Source of the DNA: Vacuolonema iberomarrocanum LEGE 07170
GTDB taxonomy: Bacteria > Cyanobacteriota > Cyanobacteriia > Elainellales > Elainellaceae
Assembly: GCA_015207365.1 (NCBI GenBank)
Contig: JADEXA010000022.1
Span: 35,365-99,364 of the forward strand
Length of the DNA stretch: 64,000 nt
Direction: 5' to 3'
A program made the translations under genes and the position numbers. The notes beneath the pieces are model-generated. The model saw only the letters and a list, made by a program, of their open reading frames with translations. It was not told the origin of the DNA and did not search any database. Shown one piece after another: positions 17,303-26,913 of this stretch. Position 1 is the first letter of the stretch, and every line of letters starts with the position of its first letter.

Positions 17303-17974
17303 TCAACTCCAGCTTTGTCCCGTCGGTGATTTGTTTAACCAACTCATGAACTTCTGCCGATCATCTGCAGACATGTCTTGGAGGGCATCAAGAACACGAC
17401 TCGTAAAGTTAGCATTCCCAAAATGTTGCTTACCGAGTCGATAGAGTTCCTGGAGTAAGGTATTGATGTGGTGTTCCTGCCAAGGTGGGGTATGGGAAGA
17501 AACCAGGGGATCTACCGTCAATAATTGATCAACGGCTTCCGGAGTATCGGCTTGGGGGAAGCGCCATTGTTGAAACATGCTGACAATTTCTTTTTGAAAC
17601 AGGCTCGCTTGTCGAGAACCCAGCAAGTCTTCAATATCGATGTACACAGCTTGCAATAGCAACAGACTGGCTTGAATGAACGAGAGTGCCGCCGTGCTAT
17701 CGCCGCCAACATCTTTATCATCGCTACCGAGTTGCTCTAAACGCACCTTGCCCCATACGCTGAAGCGTTCTGGCTCCTCTAGCAACACACAAGCTTTGCC
17801 ACGATTGTCGGTCAAATCTCGCCAAAAGGCTTTGGCATCTTCTTCTTGAGCAGCACTAAAAACACTGATCAGACGAAAATGCTGCCCCTGATATTGCAGA
17901 ATCGGAACCTTCTGTTCCTTCTTTGGGTGCTGGATACTGGTAATTTCAACATCCTGCCGCTTTAAGATGAACAT
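17303..17974 (-). CDS. Conserved cyanobacterial protein (Npun_F0813-like)
   Basis: A 223-residue soluble protein. The opening MFILKRQDVEITSIQHPKKE followed by VPILQYQGQHFRLISVF is one I associate with the Npun_F0813 family, conserved in cyanobacteria but without an assigned function. The C-terminal half is helical and ends in a KFMSWLNKS segment. It has no membrane span and no catalytic motif that I can point to. The length and start look standard. It is the last recognisable core gene before the tRNA-Arg and the integrative element. Confidence 0.72.
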   Translation of the reverse strand: MFILKRQDVEITSIQHPKKEQKVPILQYQGQHFRLISVFSAAQEEDAKAFWRDLTDNRGKACVLLEEPERFSVWGKVRLEQLGSDDKDVGGDSTAALSFIQASLLLLQAVYIDIEDLLGSRQASLFQKEIVSMFQQWRFPQADTPEAVDQLLTVDPLVSSHTPPWQEHHINTLLQELYRLGKQHFGNANFTSRVLDALQDMSADDRQKFMSWLNKSPTGQSWS

Positions 17975-18347
17975 GACGCTGTCAAACGACTCCTTTCAGG
18001 GGCGAGGGGGACAAGCATGCGCCGAAGCATAATCTCTCAGTGGTTCAACGATCTCAGAATTGTAGGTGGCGATCGCTCTCCCCCATTCAGCTTTACTGCC
18101 CTTTCGGCTGCGAAACCCGAAAACCGAGGCTAACTTATAGTTCAGTGTATCTCGGTTTTATCAGGTAGATGCCAGAGGTTTACTCTCCCTGTCCACCAAG
18201 AACCTTGTAAGATATGAGTGATTATTAATAGTCAGACAATAGATTACCGTGCTGCTCTGTATCATTCCCATCTAAGCAAGGAATGCAACGTTTGAGTTAG
18301 CCTATCTGTGAATGTTGATTTTTGTGACAGATATATCGGTAAATGGT
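17975..18347. other. Intergenic region before tRNA-Arg
   Basis: About 370 bases. It contains a weak inverted repeat, AAAACCGAG with CTCGGTTTT, at about 18119-18158. Otherwise I see nothing coding. Promoters for the flanking gene and tRNA should be here. Confidence 0.4.
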
Positions 18348-18421
18348 GCTCCAGTAGCTCAGTCGGATAGAGCAACTGCCTTCTAAGCAGTCGGTCGAAG
18401 GTTCGAGTCCTTCCTGGGGCG
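18348..18421 (+). tRNA. tRNA-Arg (TCT), probable attachment site
   Basis: A 74-base cloverleaf. The acceptor GCTCCAG pairs with CTGGGGC, the D arm is AGCTCAGTCGGATAGAGC, the anticodon loop is CTTCTAA with anticodon TCT, and the T arm is GAAGGTTCGAGTCCTTC. An integrase gene starts 173 bases downstream, so the 3' end of this tRNA is the likely attL. I could not find a second copy of the tRNA end to mark attR. Confidence 0.95.
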
Positions 18422-18542
18422 TTTTAAGTGAAACCATGACAGGAAAAGGATTTCAAGGACTTTTCTTGACTTTGAAAATCCTTTCCTATAAGTGCGTTTG
18501 TTCTAAGTTTTCCGTTAAACTTGAGTCACTTTTGGTCATTTT

Positions 18543-18571
18543 GGGCGTAAATTGGGCGTAAATTGGGCGTA
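18543..18571 (+). repeat. Three 11-bp tandem repeats upstream of integrase
   Basis: GGGCGTAAATT is repeated in tandem at an 11-bp period, GGGCGTA falling at 18543, 18554 and 18565. One helical turn spacing and position between the tRNA and the integrase start suggest arm-type recombinase or regulator binding sites. Confidence 0.6.
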
Positions 18572-18594
18572 CCGCTACAGTTGGGTTTCCGATT

Positions 18595-19785
18595 ATGCCT
18601 TCCTCTAGAACTCAGTCTGGCAGAGCCTCTGCTGGCACAGTACAAGTTGTTTCCTCAAATGGGCGCTTGCAACTCCGTTTCCGTTATGGCGGCAAACGTC
18701 GTACCTTCAGCCCTGGGCTTCCAGATACCCCAGATGCTCGAAGGCTCGCCGAGGGTATCGCTATCCAAATTGAGGGGGATATTCGGACTAAAAATTTTGA
18801 TGATTCATTTGACAAGTACAGATTTCAGCCAAAAACTGAAACGCAAGAACAAAATGCTGAATCAGCGCAGCTCCCAGGGCTGGATCAACTATGGACAGCA
18901 TTTCTTGATTACAAGCGTCCTCAGTGTTCATCTAGCACGATGTATAAACAGTATCGGGTGCAGTCCAGATACATAGATAAGTTCCCGACCTACGACCTGG
19001 AAGCTGCGTCAAGGATACGTGACCACATTTTGGAAACCATTCCTGTTGACTCAGCCAAGCGTCTTCTGGTTCGTTTGTCCGCTTGCTGTGACTGGGCTGT
19101 TGATTCCGGTAAAGTTGGCAAGAACCCCTTTAAGGGGATGCCATCGAAGATTAAGCTCCCAAAATCCTCCAGTAATGGGAAGGCAGAGATTGACGCATTC
19201 AGTGTTGATGAAAAGGAGCAAATTTTGGAAGCATTTCGCACCGATGCCTTTTGCTCAAAATTCTCTAAGTATAAGCATTCCTTCTACTACACGCTTGTAT
19301 TTTTCCTATTCAATACGGGTTGTAGACCTTCTGAGGCGATCGCCCTGAAATGGAATCACATCAGCCAGGATTTCAAGGTCATCACGATCGAGCAATCTAT
19401 GGTCAGAACCGAGTACGGGGGCAAGACAATCACAGATGGGCTGAAGACACAGGATCGGCGGGTTTTCCCTTGTAATGAAAAGATGCAAAATTTCCTAAAG
19501 GGACTAAAGCCTGAGGTGTGCGACCTGGATTCTTTTGTTTTCCCCAGTCAAAAGGGGCAACTCGTAGACTTGGATAATTTTCGTAATCGGTATTGGGAGC
19601 CTGTGCTAACGGGACTGCAAATCCGATACCGCAAACCCTATCAGACTCGCCATACCTTCATTACCCTGGCTCTGAAGCACGGAATGAACTGCAGAGATGT
19701 TGCAGATATTGTTGGTAATTCTCCAGAGGTTATCTATAGGCACTATGCCGGAGGAAGCCAGAATGTGACAATACCGGAATTTTAA
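18595..19785 (+). CDS. Tyrosine recombinase / integrase
   Basis: A 396-residue site-specific recombinase. The C-terminal catalytic domain shows the first arginine in NTGCRPSEAIALKW, a central lysine region (TDGLKTQDRRVFP), the HxxR box as QTRHTFITLALKHG, and the nucleophile tyrosine in VIYRHYAGG. The N-terminal part has an arm-binding-like basic domain (LQLRFRYGGKRRTFSPGLP) and a core-binding region. It starts 173 bases from the 3' end of tRNA-Arg, the classic layout for an integrative element. ATG 18595 has only a weak ribosome site. It is followed by hairpins and a strong terminator. Confidence 0.93.
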   Translation: MPSSRTQSGRASAGTVQVVSSNGRLQLRFRYGGKRRTFSPGLPDTPDARRLAEGIAIQIEGDIRTKNFDDSFDKYRFQPKTETQEQNAESAQLPGLDQLWTAFLDYKRPQCSSSTMYKQYRVQSRYIDKFPTYDLEAASRIRDHILETIPVDSAKRLLVRLSACCDWAVDSGKVGKNPFKGMPSKIKLPKSSSNGKAEIDAFSVDEKEQILEAFRTDAFCSKFSKYKHSFYYTLVFFLFNTGCRPSEAIALKWNHISQDFKVITIEQSMVRTEYGGKTITDGLKTQDRRVFPCNEKMQNFLKGLKPEVCDLDSFVFPSQKGQLVDLDNFRNRYWEPVLTGLQIRYRKPYQTRHTFITLALKHGMNCRDVADIVGNSPEVIYRHYAGGSQNVTIPEF

Positions 19786-19884
19786 GACTTTTAAACTCAC
19801 CATCCAAATAGGTTGCAGGGTATTTCGCACTCGTTTATAACAATAGATAAGTTGGTACATTTTATCCCAAAGCAAGACTTGTGA

Positions 19885-19916
19885 CGGGGAACCTTTCTTC
19901 ACGGGAGGGTTCCCCG
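19885..19916. repeat. GC-rich hairpin after the integrase
   Basis: CGGGGAACC pairs with GGTTCCCCG around about 14 bases. There is no T-run directly after it, so it may act in RNA stability or the opposite direction. Confidence 0.5.
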
Positions 19917-19946
19917 CTCGTTTATGTATCAAGAATCGAATCAGAG

Positions 19947-19975
19947 CGCACTGCGGAAAAAGCAGTGCGTTTTTT
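19947..19975 (+). terminator. Rho-independent terminator after the integrase
   Basis: CGCACTGC and GCAGTGCG form a perfect 8-bp stem with a GGAAAAA loop, followed by six T residues. It lies 26 bases before the excisionase-like start and separates the two transcripts. Confidence 0.9.
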
Positions 19976-20000
19976 CGTGCCGAAAATTTGAGGAAGTTGT

Positions 20001-20300
20001 ATGAGTGATCGCAATCAAAAAGTTGTCTGTAACTATACTTTTGCCAAAGTAGGTGAGATGGCAAAGATCGTAGGACTTTCCCGAAAGACCTTACAAAGAA
20101 TGAGGACAAGCGGCGAGCTTCAGGAAAGAATTCACTGGATAAAATTTAATAAAACTCGTATCCTCTATAACGTTCAGTTGGTAATAGATAAACTACAAAA
20201 CTCGAACGCCCCTCAGTTACATCACCGAGCAATTAATAATTACTTGATGTCTTTGCCATCATACCAATCAGAGAAAAAAGGCAGAAAACTAAGAGGATGA
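20001..20300 (+). CDS. Excisionase-like HTH protein, 99 aa
   Basis: A 99-residue basic protein. FAKVGEMAKIVGLSRKTLQRM followed by RTSGELQERIHW is a winged-helix/MerR-like DNA-binding segment typical of recombination directionality factors. The C-terminal third is basic (SEKKGRKLRG). GAGGAAG lies at good spacing before ATG 20001. The position directly downstream of the integrase in a tRNA-linked element supports an Xis role, but the sequence alone would also fit a small transcriptional regulator of the element. Confidence 0.65.
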   Translation: MSDRNQKVVCNYTFAKVGEMAKIVGLSRKTLQRMRTSGELQERIHWIKFNKTRILYNVQLVIDKLQNSNAPQLHHRAINNYLMSLPSYQSEKKGRKLRG

Positions 20301-20744
20301 AAAGTCTAGAATACGAAAGTTTTTTGCCATAAGATTAAAAAATGAACACTTAACTCCAAAAATTATCTCAATCAATAATTTAGACAGATATTATTTTTGC
20401 CAGTATAGGCAGTTTTGACGGATTTTGTATATCAAAGAACCTTGTCTACAAGCCACGGATAGTTCTAAACATACATTGAGCTAGAAACTTCAGTTTATTT
20501 AGCTGGTATTTTTCTATCGCTTAATTAGTGGCTTTTTGAGGCTTTTCCTCACTCACATTTTTTACAACTCCATAGAGCAATGGCCATCTTTTTCTTGCGC
20601 CAAGGACAGTCTTCGGGCTGTCCTTTTTTGTGGTGCTTATCTAGCGGAAAGTGCCGAAGTATATCCTTTTTTCTCTCCGAGCAAGAGAGTGTTTGGAATT
20701 GCTTGGGTAAGTTTGCCAATTTCTCGGAATTGGAGGGGATCGAT
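20301..20744. other. Leader region of the replication gene, with internal terminator
   Basis: About 440 bases, AT-rich, with no convincing gene. It contains an intrinsic terminator (20602-20629) about 115 bases upstream of the leader peptide. Such a layout suits transcription attenuation or an origin/copy-control region. ORFs reading through it lack ribosome sites. Confidence 0.5.
20602..20629 (+). terminator. Intrinsic terminator upstream of rep leader (possible attenuator)
   Basis: AAGGACAG pairs with CTGTCCTT around a TCTTCGGG loop, with six T residues after it. It precedes the leader peptide and rep gene instead of following a gene, which is why attenuation is considered. Confidence 0.75.
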
Positions 20745-20873
20745 ATGAAAGCGATCGCCTCTCTAGAAAAAAGCCCTCTCCCTGCTCGAGCGACGATTTT
20801 GGATGTAGCGATCGTAGCTTCTAAAGCTTACCCCTCCGACCTAGCAGCAGAAGTATGGGGAGGTGCAAAGTGA
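20745..20873 (+). CDS. Small leader peptide overlapping the rep start, 42 aa
   Basis: ATG 20745 has a GGAGGGG ribosome site at 8 bases. The 42-residue product begins MKAIASLEKSPLP and its stop TGA overlaps the GTG start of the primase-helicase (sequence GTGA at 20870-20873). The overlap implies translational coupling, as seen for leader peptides of plasmid replication genes. Its sequence is not recognised and it may act only through being translated. The ribosome site for the downstream GTG lies within the last codons of this ORF. Confidence 0.6.
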   Translation: MKAIASLEKSPLPARATILDVAIVASKAYPSDLAAEVWGGAK

Positions 20874-23800
20874 GCACCTTTCGATACGGCGCAAACTTCA
20901 ATATCATCGGGAAAACGAACCCGCAAAACCTGAGCTATGACGGAGCTTGGAAGACAGTAGAAGGCACTTTTGCCGACCTTGCCGAACATCACAGAAAAGG
21001 GTACCCGTGGATGCCTGCACTCCTGGACGGGAATCGCAGGCGCTGGCAGAAAAACGCCAACTATGCCGAAGTCTTAGGGGCGGACGTGGATAATGATTGG
21101 ACGAAGGAGGATGCGATCGCCCATCCATTTATTCATGCGTATTGTGGGCTTGGAACTGAATCGAGCAATAGCAAGCCAGAACACCATAAGTTCCGTTTGG
21201 TGTTTCGCTTGCCCCGACCTATTGGGGACTGGCGGACACTCAGAATCTGCAATCGGTACTTAATTGAGCAGTTGCCCGTTGCGGATAAAGCCTGTAAAGA
21301 TGCCAACCGATTCTTCTTTGGTGGGAAGGGGCGATCGCCATTCCTACTCAACGAGAAAGCGATATTGCCCGACGATTTTATCGAGCGGGCGATCGCCTGG
21401 AACCAGAAGATTGAGGAGCAGGAGCAGCGCAAAGCAGAAGAAAAACATAAGCGCTGGCTGGAATGGAAAGAGAAAAATCCCGATGCTAGTAACGAAATTG
21501 AAGAAGCGCTCAGATTTATCTCTCCCTACACCCCAGGGGAAAACCGATATGGCGACCTGATCGCCATGATTGGCGGCATCCTGAGCGATTGTGGACCTGA
21601 GGGAGAAGCGCTGCTACAGGAGTGGGACGGTGGACGGGGGCAATGGGGCAACGGTAGGTTTGACAGAATTCTCCGAAGTGTTGCCCAGAGTCAGACAAGC
21701 CAGAAGGCTACGGTGGGAACCCTGTTCTACCTTGCAAAGCAAGAGGGATGGCAACCACCAAAGCGCAAGAGTCCAGCAACCAAACAGTTTGATTCAAACA
21801 CAGAAGCCTACAATAAGCGCCAGGGAACGTTAAGAGATAGATTTCGGGCGAAGGTAGAACTGGAAAAGATTAAACGTGATTACGACGAGCGAACTCAGCG
21901 CTACTACAAACAGTTCGGACAACCACCCAAAAATCCACAGAGAAAACGGACTGAAGATCCGACAGTAAAGGATGGGGCAATTGTCCTCTACGAACATCAC
22001 AATGATGGCAGACTGGAATTGCCCGTTATCCCGAGCACCGTTCCTACATTGGAGGAATGGGAAAAAAGAGGCAGACCCACACTAATTGTTGAATCGGAGG
22101 AGCGCCCATTTGTTTACAAAGAACTCATTCGACATGGGTTTCCCGTAGTTCTACTTGCTGATATTGTGGGAGGCGGCAAATCCAAGGCGACAGGTATATT
22201 TTTTGAGAACTGGGAACAGATTCAGCAATCCCTGAACGAGCCACCCCCAGCCGAACGAGAGATTACCCCCGACACGATCCCCACGCCAGAACACTGGAGA
22301 ATCCAGGGCAAACCCAGCTTGCTCACTAAGGCAAGCGATCGCCCCGTGGCGATTGCATTTGCGGTGGTGCAAAATGGATGGGATCTAGAAGACGCTCAAG
22401 CGGCTATCACCTCAGACCGGAGAGAAGCACGGCAGCACCGGGAATCCAAATGGAAAACCTGGTATGCCTCTAACGATTACCGAAACCCGTCAAACGAAAT
22501 GCTGGAGGCGATTCCTAAAGCGGCTTCCGGCGCTGGAGAAATCCTGGAACACAACAAACGCACACCGATGGGGAATCCCTACCACAGACGGGCTAATCCA
22601 GGGGAAACGCCGGATATTGAACCGCTATGCATTCAAGAAAATGCGTTCCAGGTAACCAGAGAAAAGGGGCACGTAATAGGTAGGGGTAAAAAATCCCCAC
22701 ACTGTAAAAAATGCCCTGCTTTCGATAGCTGTGCATTTCTCGCAGCTATCGAAGCATAGCAGGAAGCAACAGCACTCCGAACGGACGTGAGCAAAATTAG
22801 CGTCGCAGATGGGGAGAATGCGATTGCCTTCATCGACGAAGCCGGACGCAACATCAAGCCAAATACGACCGTCAAAGGGGCGATCGCTGGCTTCGAAAAA
22901 GAACTGGCTGCATTTGCAGCTCACGACCCTAGCCTGTTCCACAAGGTCTCACCGCTCCTTAAAAAAATTGGAGCAGGGCTAGAGCGTGCTTATCAAGAAC
23001 GCAGGCACCACGGACTTGTGCACAAGGAACTGATGGCTTTTTTTCCCGATACTCAAACGCTCAATCAGATGCTTTTGGATGCCTTCTGGGGAGACTGGAT
23101 AAGCGACGATGGCTCATGGGACAACAAAATCCCTACCCTACAACACCTTGCAGGACGGCTGAAGGCATCGCTCAAGCAAGACCTCGACATGATTCTGGAC
23201 ATGGTGGCTGAACCCGATTCTCGATACAGGGTAGTCAAAGAGAACCTGACAATTCAAATCATTCCCCGCATCATTCGGGCTATTGCTGGAGAGCAGATAG
23301 ACGTTAGCATTGCTCCCGATGGCGAAATTCAATTCAAGAAAAGGAGATGTCGGATTGCCAGCCAACTGCGGAAACTCCAGACAGTGTTCTTGATGGATGC
23401 CACACCAGACCGGGCAAAACTGGCAGAAAATCTTGGTCTTCGGCAAAATTCCATCGTCCAGATAGCCTCACCCCGACCACAGTTCACCAACCTAAATCTG
23501 AAGATAGTTAGCGGGTTTGGCAAAGCAGGACGAAACCGGAATCGGTTCGTGAGGCGTCAGGGGCAAGAAGGCAGCAAGTTAGTAGAAACGCCTTATACCC
23601 TGATGCAGCGGATCCTTGCACTGGTGAAAAAGGTTAGCACTGATGCGATCGCAGCCAACCCTAATACGAAGATAGGAATACTGGACCTGAAAGAATACAT
23701 TAAGCGCTATTCGGATCTTGAAATAGCTCAGGATGCTAGAGCACTGCTGACAGGCTACCACTTCTTCGATAGCCGCAACTCCAACCGCTTCAGCAACTGC

Positions 23801-24586
23801 AACATCCTTTTCTCGGTTGGCAGCCCTGTCGTTAATTTGGGAGAAATGCTTGCTGAATGGCATTTGCGGCATAGGCAAAGCTACACTGTCGAGGATGCAC
23901 CACCAGAATTCTGGGCTGACATAAACCGCCAAACTACAGCCGAAATCATCCAGGAGATTGGCAGGAGCCGCGCTCAACACCGTCAGGATCAGGAGATTGC
24001 GCACTACGTCTTGGCTGACCTCTCAGACACGCAAATTGAGGCAATCACCCAATATTTCCCCGGCATCCAGATAGAGAGAGTTGAAGCCTACTCGATTTGC
24101 CAAGAGGCAGCACCAAAGGCAGTCCAAACTAAAAAGGGAATCTGCAAGGCATTTGCCCAAGCCATCCAGAGGGGCGAAACCCCAGTTGGAAAAAATATCG
24201 CTGAGCAGGTCGGTGTCACAAAAGGGCGTGTTTCTCAAATTCTCTCTGAGTACGGAGGTTTGAGAAAGCTACGGAAAAGTTTAATCGCATTATTAAACAC
24301 TCTGAATAACAGAACTAAACTTTATCTGCTCCGCGAGGAAGACCTCGAAATGGCGCAAGCGTTTTTCCCGGCACTGTTGCAAGACCTTGAATGTGGACGA
24401 TCGCCGTCTGAAGTGCTGACAGATTTTGTTTGTTTAGCCGAGTCATACGGTTCAAAACATTTCGAAGCAATGCTTTCAGCTCTTCCCGTTGATACGCTTT
24501 GTACCCTCTTAAGGGTATTTCTCTCTCTGTTGCCGCCTGATTTTCTCAGAGGTTTGTCCCCACCAATGGAGGCGATCGCATCATGA
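20870..24586 (+). pseudogene. CyRepA1-type primase-helicase interrupted by one in-frame TAG
   Basis: Two open halves lie in the same frame, 20870-22759 and 22760-24586, separated only by TAG at 22757-22759. Joined they give about 1238 residues, a fitting length for the CyRepA1 plasmid replication family of cyanobacteria. The N-terminal half has a primase-polymerase core: VLGADVDNDW with the metal-binding Asp pair, HKFRLVFRLP with the histidine motif, and DANRFFFGG. A degenerate P-loop (LLADIVGGGKS) follows. The second half has LMDATPDRAKLAE, a helicase-like segment, and an HTH-like IAEQVGVTKGRVSQIL near the end. GTG 20870 is chosen because GGAGGTG precedes it at ideal spacing. The reading resumes perfectly after the TAG, so this is a point nonsense change, a sequencing error, a readthrough site, or two subunits restarting at GTG 22787. 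Confidence 0.8.
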
Positions 24587-24675
24587 CAAATTTTCAAAAC
24601 TACCCTGCTTCAGAGCCAACTGCTCCATCAGTGCAGATTGGCGATCGTGTCAGTACCTGCGATACAAGGCAATAG
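24583..24675 (+). CDS. Possible 30-aa ORF coupled to the rep gene
   Basis: ATG 24583 overlaps the rep stop (ATGA), and the frame encodes MTNFQNYPASEPTAPSVQIG and ten more residues before TAG. The coupling makes translation plausible, but the product is very short and unrecognised. A neighbouring frame stays open to 24838, so a frameshifted longer gene is possible. Confidence 0.25.
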   Translation: MTNFQNYPASEPTAPSVQIGDRVSTCDTRQ

Positions 24676-24690
24676 TAGAGAAGTTTTTAG

Positions 24691-24716
24691 AACATGCACT
24701 CGATTGGGTGCATGTT
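24691..24716. repeat. Small hairpin after the rep gene
   Basis: AACATGCAC pairs with GTGCATGTT around 8 bases. There is no long T-run. It could be a weak terminator of the rep operon. Confidence 0.4.
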
Positions 24717-24784
24717 TCCAGGAGATGCATTTTCTCAAATGGTTCTGCATTGAGGAAATTGAGATATTGCCAGATGAGCTAGAG

Positions 24785-24893
24785 CCAAACAGTTTGGGTG
24801 AGGAGCACACGCAAAGTTACCGCACAACGAGTGATTAGCAGCAAAAGCTCCCCTCGAATTGCCCCCATTTGGGAACAGTCCCAAACCGTTTGG
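24785..24893. promoter_or_regulatory. Two copies of a CCAAACnGTTTGG palindrome
   Basis: CCAAACAGTTTGG at 24785-24797 and CCAAACCGTTTGG at 24881-24893. A third copy is at 25647-25659 and related copies are at 58170-58182 and 58210-58222. The 24676-25066 interval has no other gene I can support. Confidence 0.5.
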
Positions 24894-25066
24894 ATCCTGA
24901 TCATTGCTGATCAGGCAAACTCTGAAAGCTTTGCATAAAACCGATCACACTCCATCCAAAACTAGTCAAATATTGATCAGGGGTATGGACATAGCAGCGA
25001 ACAGATTAACCTTCAATCGACCAGCGATCGCCCTACCCAGACCTTACATTTTTGAGGACTACACTT

Positions 25067-25366
25067 ATGACCTCCGAGCATCAGCCTTCCAAAACATTCA
25101 ACAGCTCTTTTGGGAACTGTCCTATATGCCAGGGAACAGATGGAATCTTGAATATAGGCAGGGATCATTGGGGCTACTGTAGCAATCACAAGACAAGATG
25201 GTATATTGGCTCGAATCTAATGAGCTCATGGAGGTACGAGACTGAGGATGATTGGAAGGCAAATAGCCAAATTCTGCAGGAATTTACAGAAGTAGAAGAT
25301 ATTCCTGCAGATCCTGAATGGGAAAAGAACGTAGCTCAGATTGAAGCTCTATGGCAGGAAGATTAG
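25067..25366 (+). CDS. Small hypothetical protein with zinc-knuckle-like N-terminus, 99 aa
   Basis: About 99 residues. NCPICQGTDGILNIGRDHWGY followed by CSNHKTRW holds three cysteines and two histidines that could bind zinc, and TRWYIGSNLMSSWRYETEDDW followed by an acidic tail completes the domain. I have the impression of a small family that accompanies mobile genes in cyanobacteria, but cannot name it. ATG 25067 is preferred over the upstream ATG 25052. It sits inside the tRNA-Arg-linked element, downstream of the rep gene. Confidence 0.55.
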   Translation: MTSEHQPSKTFNSSFGNCPICQGTDGILNIGRDHWGYCSNHKTRWYIGSNLMSSWRYETEDDWKANSQILQEFTEVEDIPADPEWEKNVAQIEALWQED

Positions 25367-25725
25367 CAGAACAGGAAAAGTCTCGATTTGGGCGATCGCC
25401 CTCCCTAGAATCATTTTGCTTCTCTATTCCAATACTCCGGACAAAAATTATCCCTTTGTATCGTCTGTAATCCAGAGCGCACGTTACCAGAAGTATTTAA
25501 ATCAATGTCAGCCTGGGAGCTAACTTTGATTTAAATAGGTAATTGCCAGGGTGACTGCCCTGCAAGCCTTGTGGCTTCGTGGCTAAAACTGTCCAGACTG
25601 TTGCTATTCTGGACTATTGGTTAAGCGATCGCCCGTGCAGCATGACCCAAACAGTTTGGCTCTGGTACATTTCTCCTTGCCACAAGGTGAGTGGTACGAC
25701 CCCAAATAATTCACTCTGAACCAGC
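25367..25725. other. Intergenic region, right part of integrative element
   Basis: About 360 bases with no supported gene. It contains a CCAAACAGTTTGG palindrome at 25647-25659. I looked for a repeat of the tRNA-Arg 3' end here and did not see one. Confidence 0.4.
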
Positions 25726-26913
25726 TTACAAATCCACATGACTTTTGCGGTGTTTCTGTAGTTCAAATAACTGGTTGAGGGTTTGTTGCAATTGATTATT
25801 ATTGTGGGTTTCGTATCGACAAACTCGCTCAATTGACTCGGGCAATGTCTGTTTCATCAACTCAGCCCTTTGAGCTTCTATCTCAGTCTGCTGGGTTGCA
25901 GCTTGGGTATAGGCTGCTTCGAGGTTGTCGTATTGCTTCAGAGCCGCTTGTACCGATTGCACCGTGGCAGCATAGTCGGTATAGAACTTGTCGGCATCGT
26001 ATCGAAGCCAGCGTGGAATAGACGTATTCCAACGCGCAATGATGTTCCAGGCATCTTCTTCGGCGGAGCCTTCTAATTTCGCCCCTGGCGATCGCTGCCA
26101 GAAGGATTTGAACTCATGCTCACCCTCCTTGCTCCAAATGCGAGAGAAATTGCTTGCGGTGCGGTACAAGTTATAGGTTCGTGCATAGGGATGATTCGCT
26201 TCGGTTAGGCGTCGCAGGGTGGCAGCGTGAAGCGTCAGATAGTCATTTAGTTCTTGTTCCGTTGGTCGCCAAAAGCTGAACGTGCTGTTTGGATGGACAG
26301 GCAAGGCTTCGGGCAATAGTTGAGTTGGATAGTCGCGCAGGAAGACGGGCAGGCGACTGGTGAGGTCTTCTGCAAGGCAACCCAACTCTTCCTCCCAAAT
26401 GACTGGAAAGGTATCAAGCCACCCTTCGCCTTCCGCTTCATCGCGTAAGTCTGCCCAGTCTTCGGGCGATCGCTCTCTGAGTGCAGCGTAATAGTCATCT
26501 CGATTTGTTTGTTGACTATTCAGCTCATATTGGAAAGAACGCAGCACATTGCGTTCTTTCACTTGGTCAGTGGTCAGTTGCTGCGGGGGTGCAGTTGGCA
26601 ATGGAGCAGGGGCTGGCAACAAAGATGCGTTTTGTACCGCACTTTCAGCCGCCCAAACCCGGTATTGTTTAACCAGACAGACAGCAATTTTCAGCACAAG
26701 ATTTTCTTCGAGCACCCCGACAGGTTTGTACTGCTCAACCAGGCTCTGGCGCAGTTGCTCAAAACAGCCCTGATCTTCATGCATCAACAATGGGGGCTGG
26801 ACGGAACATAGACCATGCTTGACGGCATTGCGACTTGATGCGCGTTTCCCTCTGGCTGTTTTGGGGCCAGTCGATGCTGCAGCACGCTTTCTCTTCGCTT
26901 GTTCAGGAGTCAT
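25726..26913 (-). CDS. Accessory protein with TGPKTxxGKxxSxxNAxKHG motif, 395 aa
   Basis: The N-terminus reads STGPKTARGKRASSRNAVKH. This basic motif marks a family of accessory proteins, often found in multiple copies in cyanobacterial and planctomycete genomes, with no proven function. The rest is helical, with a Pro/Ala-rich patch at about residues 99-112 and Gln-rich coiled-coil-like helices at the C-terminus (TQQTEIEAQRAELMKQ, NQLQQTLNQLFELQKHRK). The start MTPEQAKRKRAAASTGPK fits the family. It stands alone on the minus strand between the integrative element and a gene-poor stretch. DNA binding through the basic N-terminus is a guess. Confidence 0.6.
   Translation of the reverse strand: MTPEQAKRKRAAASTGPKTARGKRASSRNAVKHGLCSVQPPLLMHEDQGCFEQLRQSLVEQYKPVGVLEENLVLKIAVCLVKQYRVWAAESAVQNASLLPAPAPLPTAPPQQLTTDQVKERNVLRSFQYELNSQQTNRDDYYAALRERSPEDWADLRDEAEGEGWLDTFPVIWEEELGCLAEDLTSRLPVFLRDYPTQLLPEALPVHPNSTFSFWRPTEQELNDYLTLHAATLRRLTEANHPYARTYNLYRTASNFSRIWSKEGEHEFKSFWQRSPGAKLEGSAEEDAWNIIARWNTSIPRWLRYDADKFYTDYAATVQSVQAALKQYDNLEAAYTQAATQQTEIEAQRAELMKQTLPESIERVCRYETHNNNQLQQTLNQLFELQKHRKSHVDL

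Noticed and set aside
24638..24838. Plus-strand 66-codon ORF after the replication gene
   Set aside because: No ribosome site; it could be the frameshifted tail of the 24583 ORF, but that cannot be shown from sequence alone.
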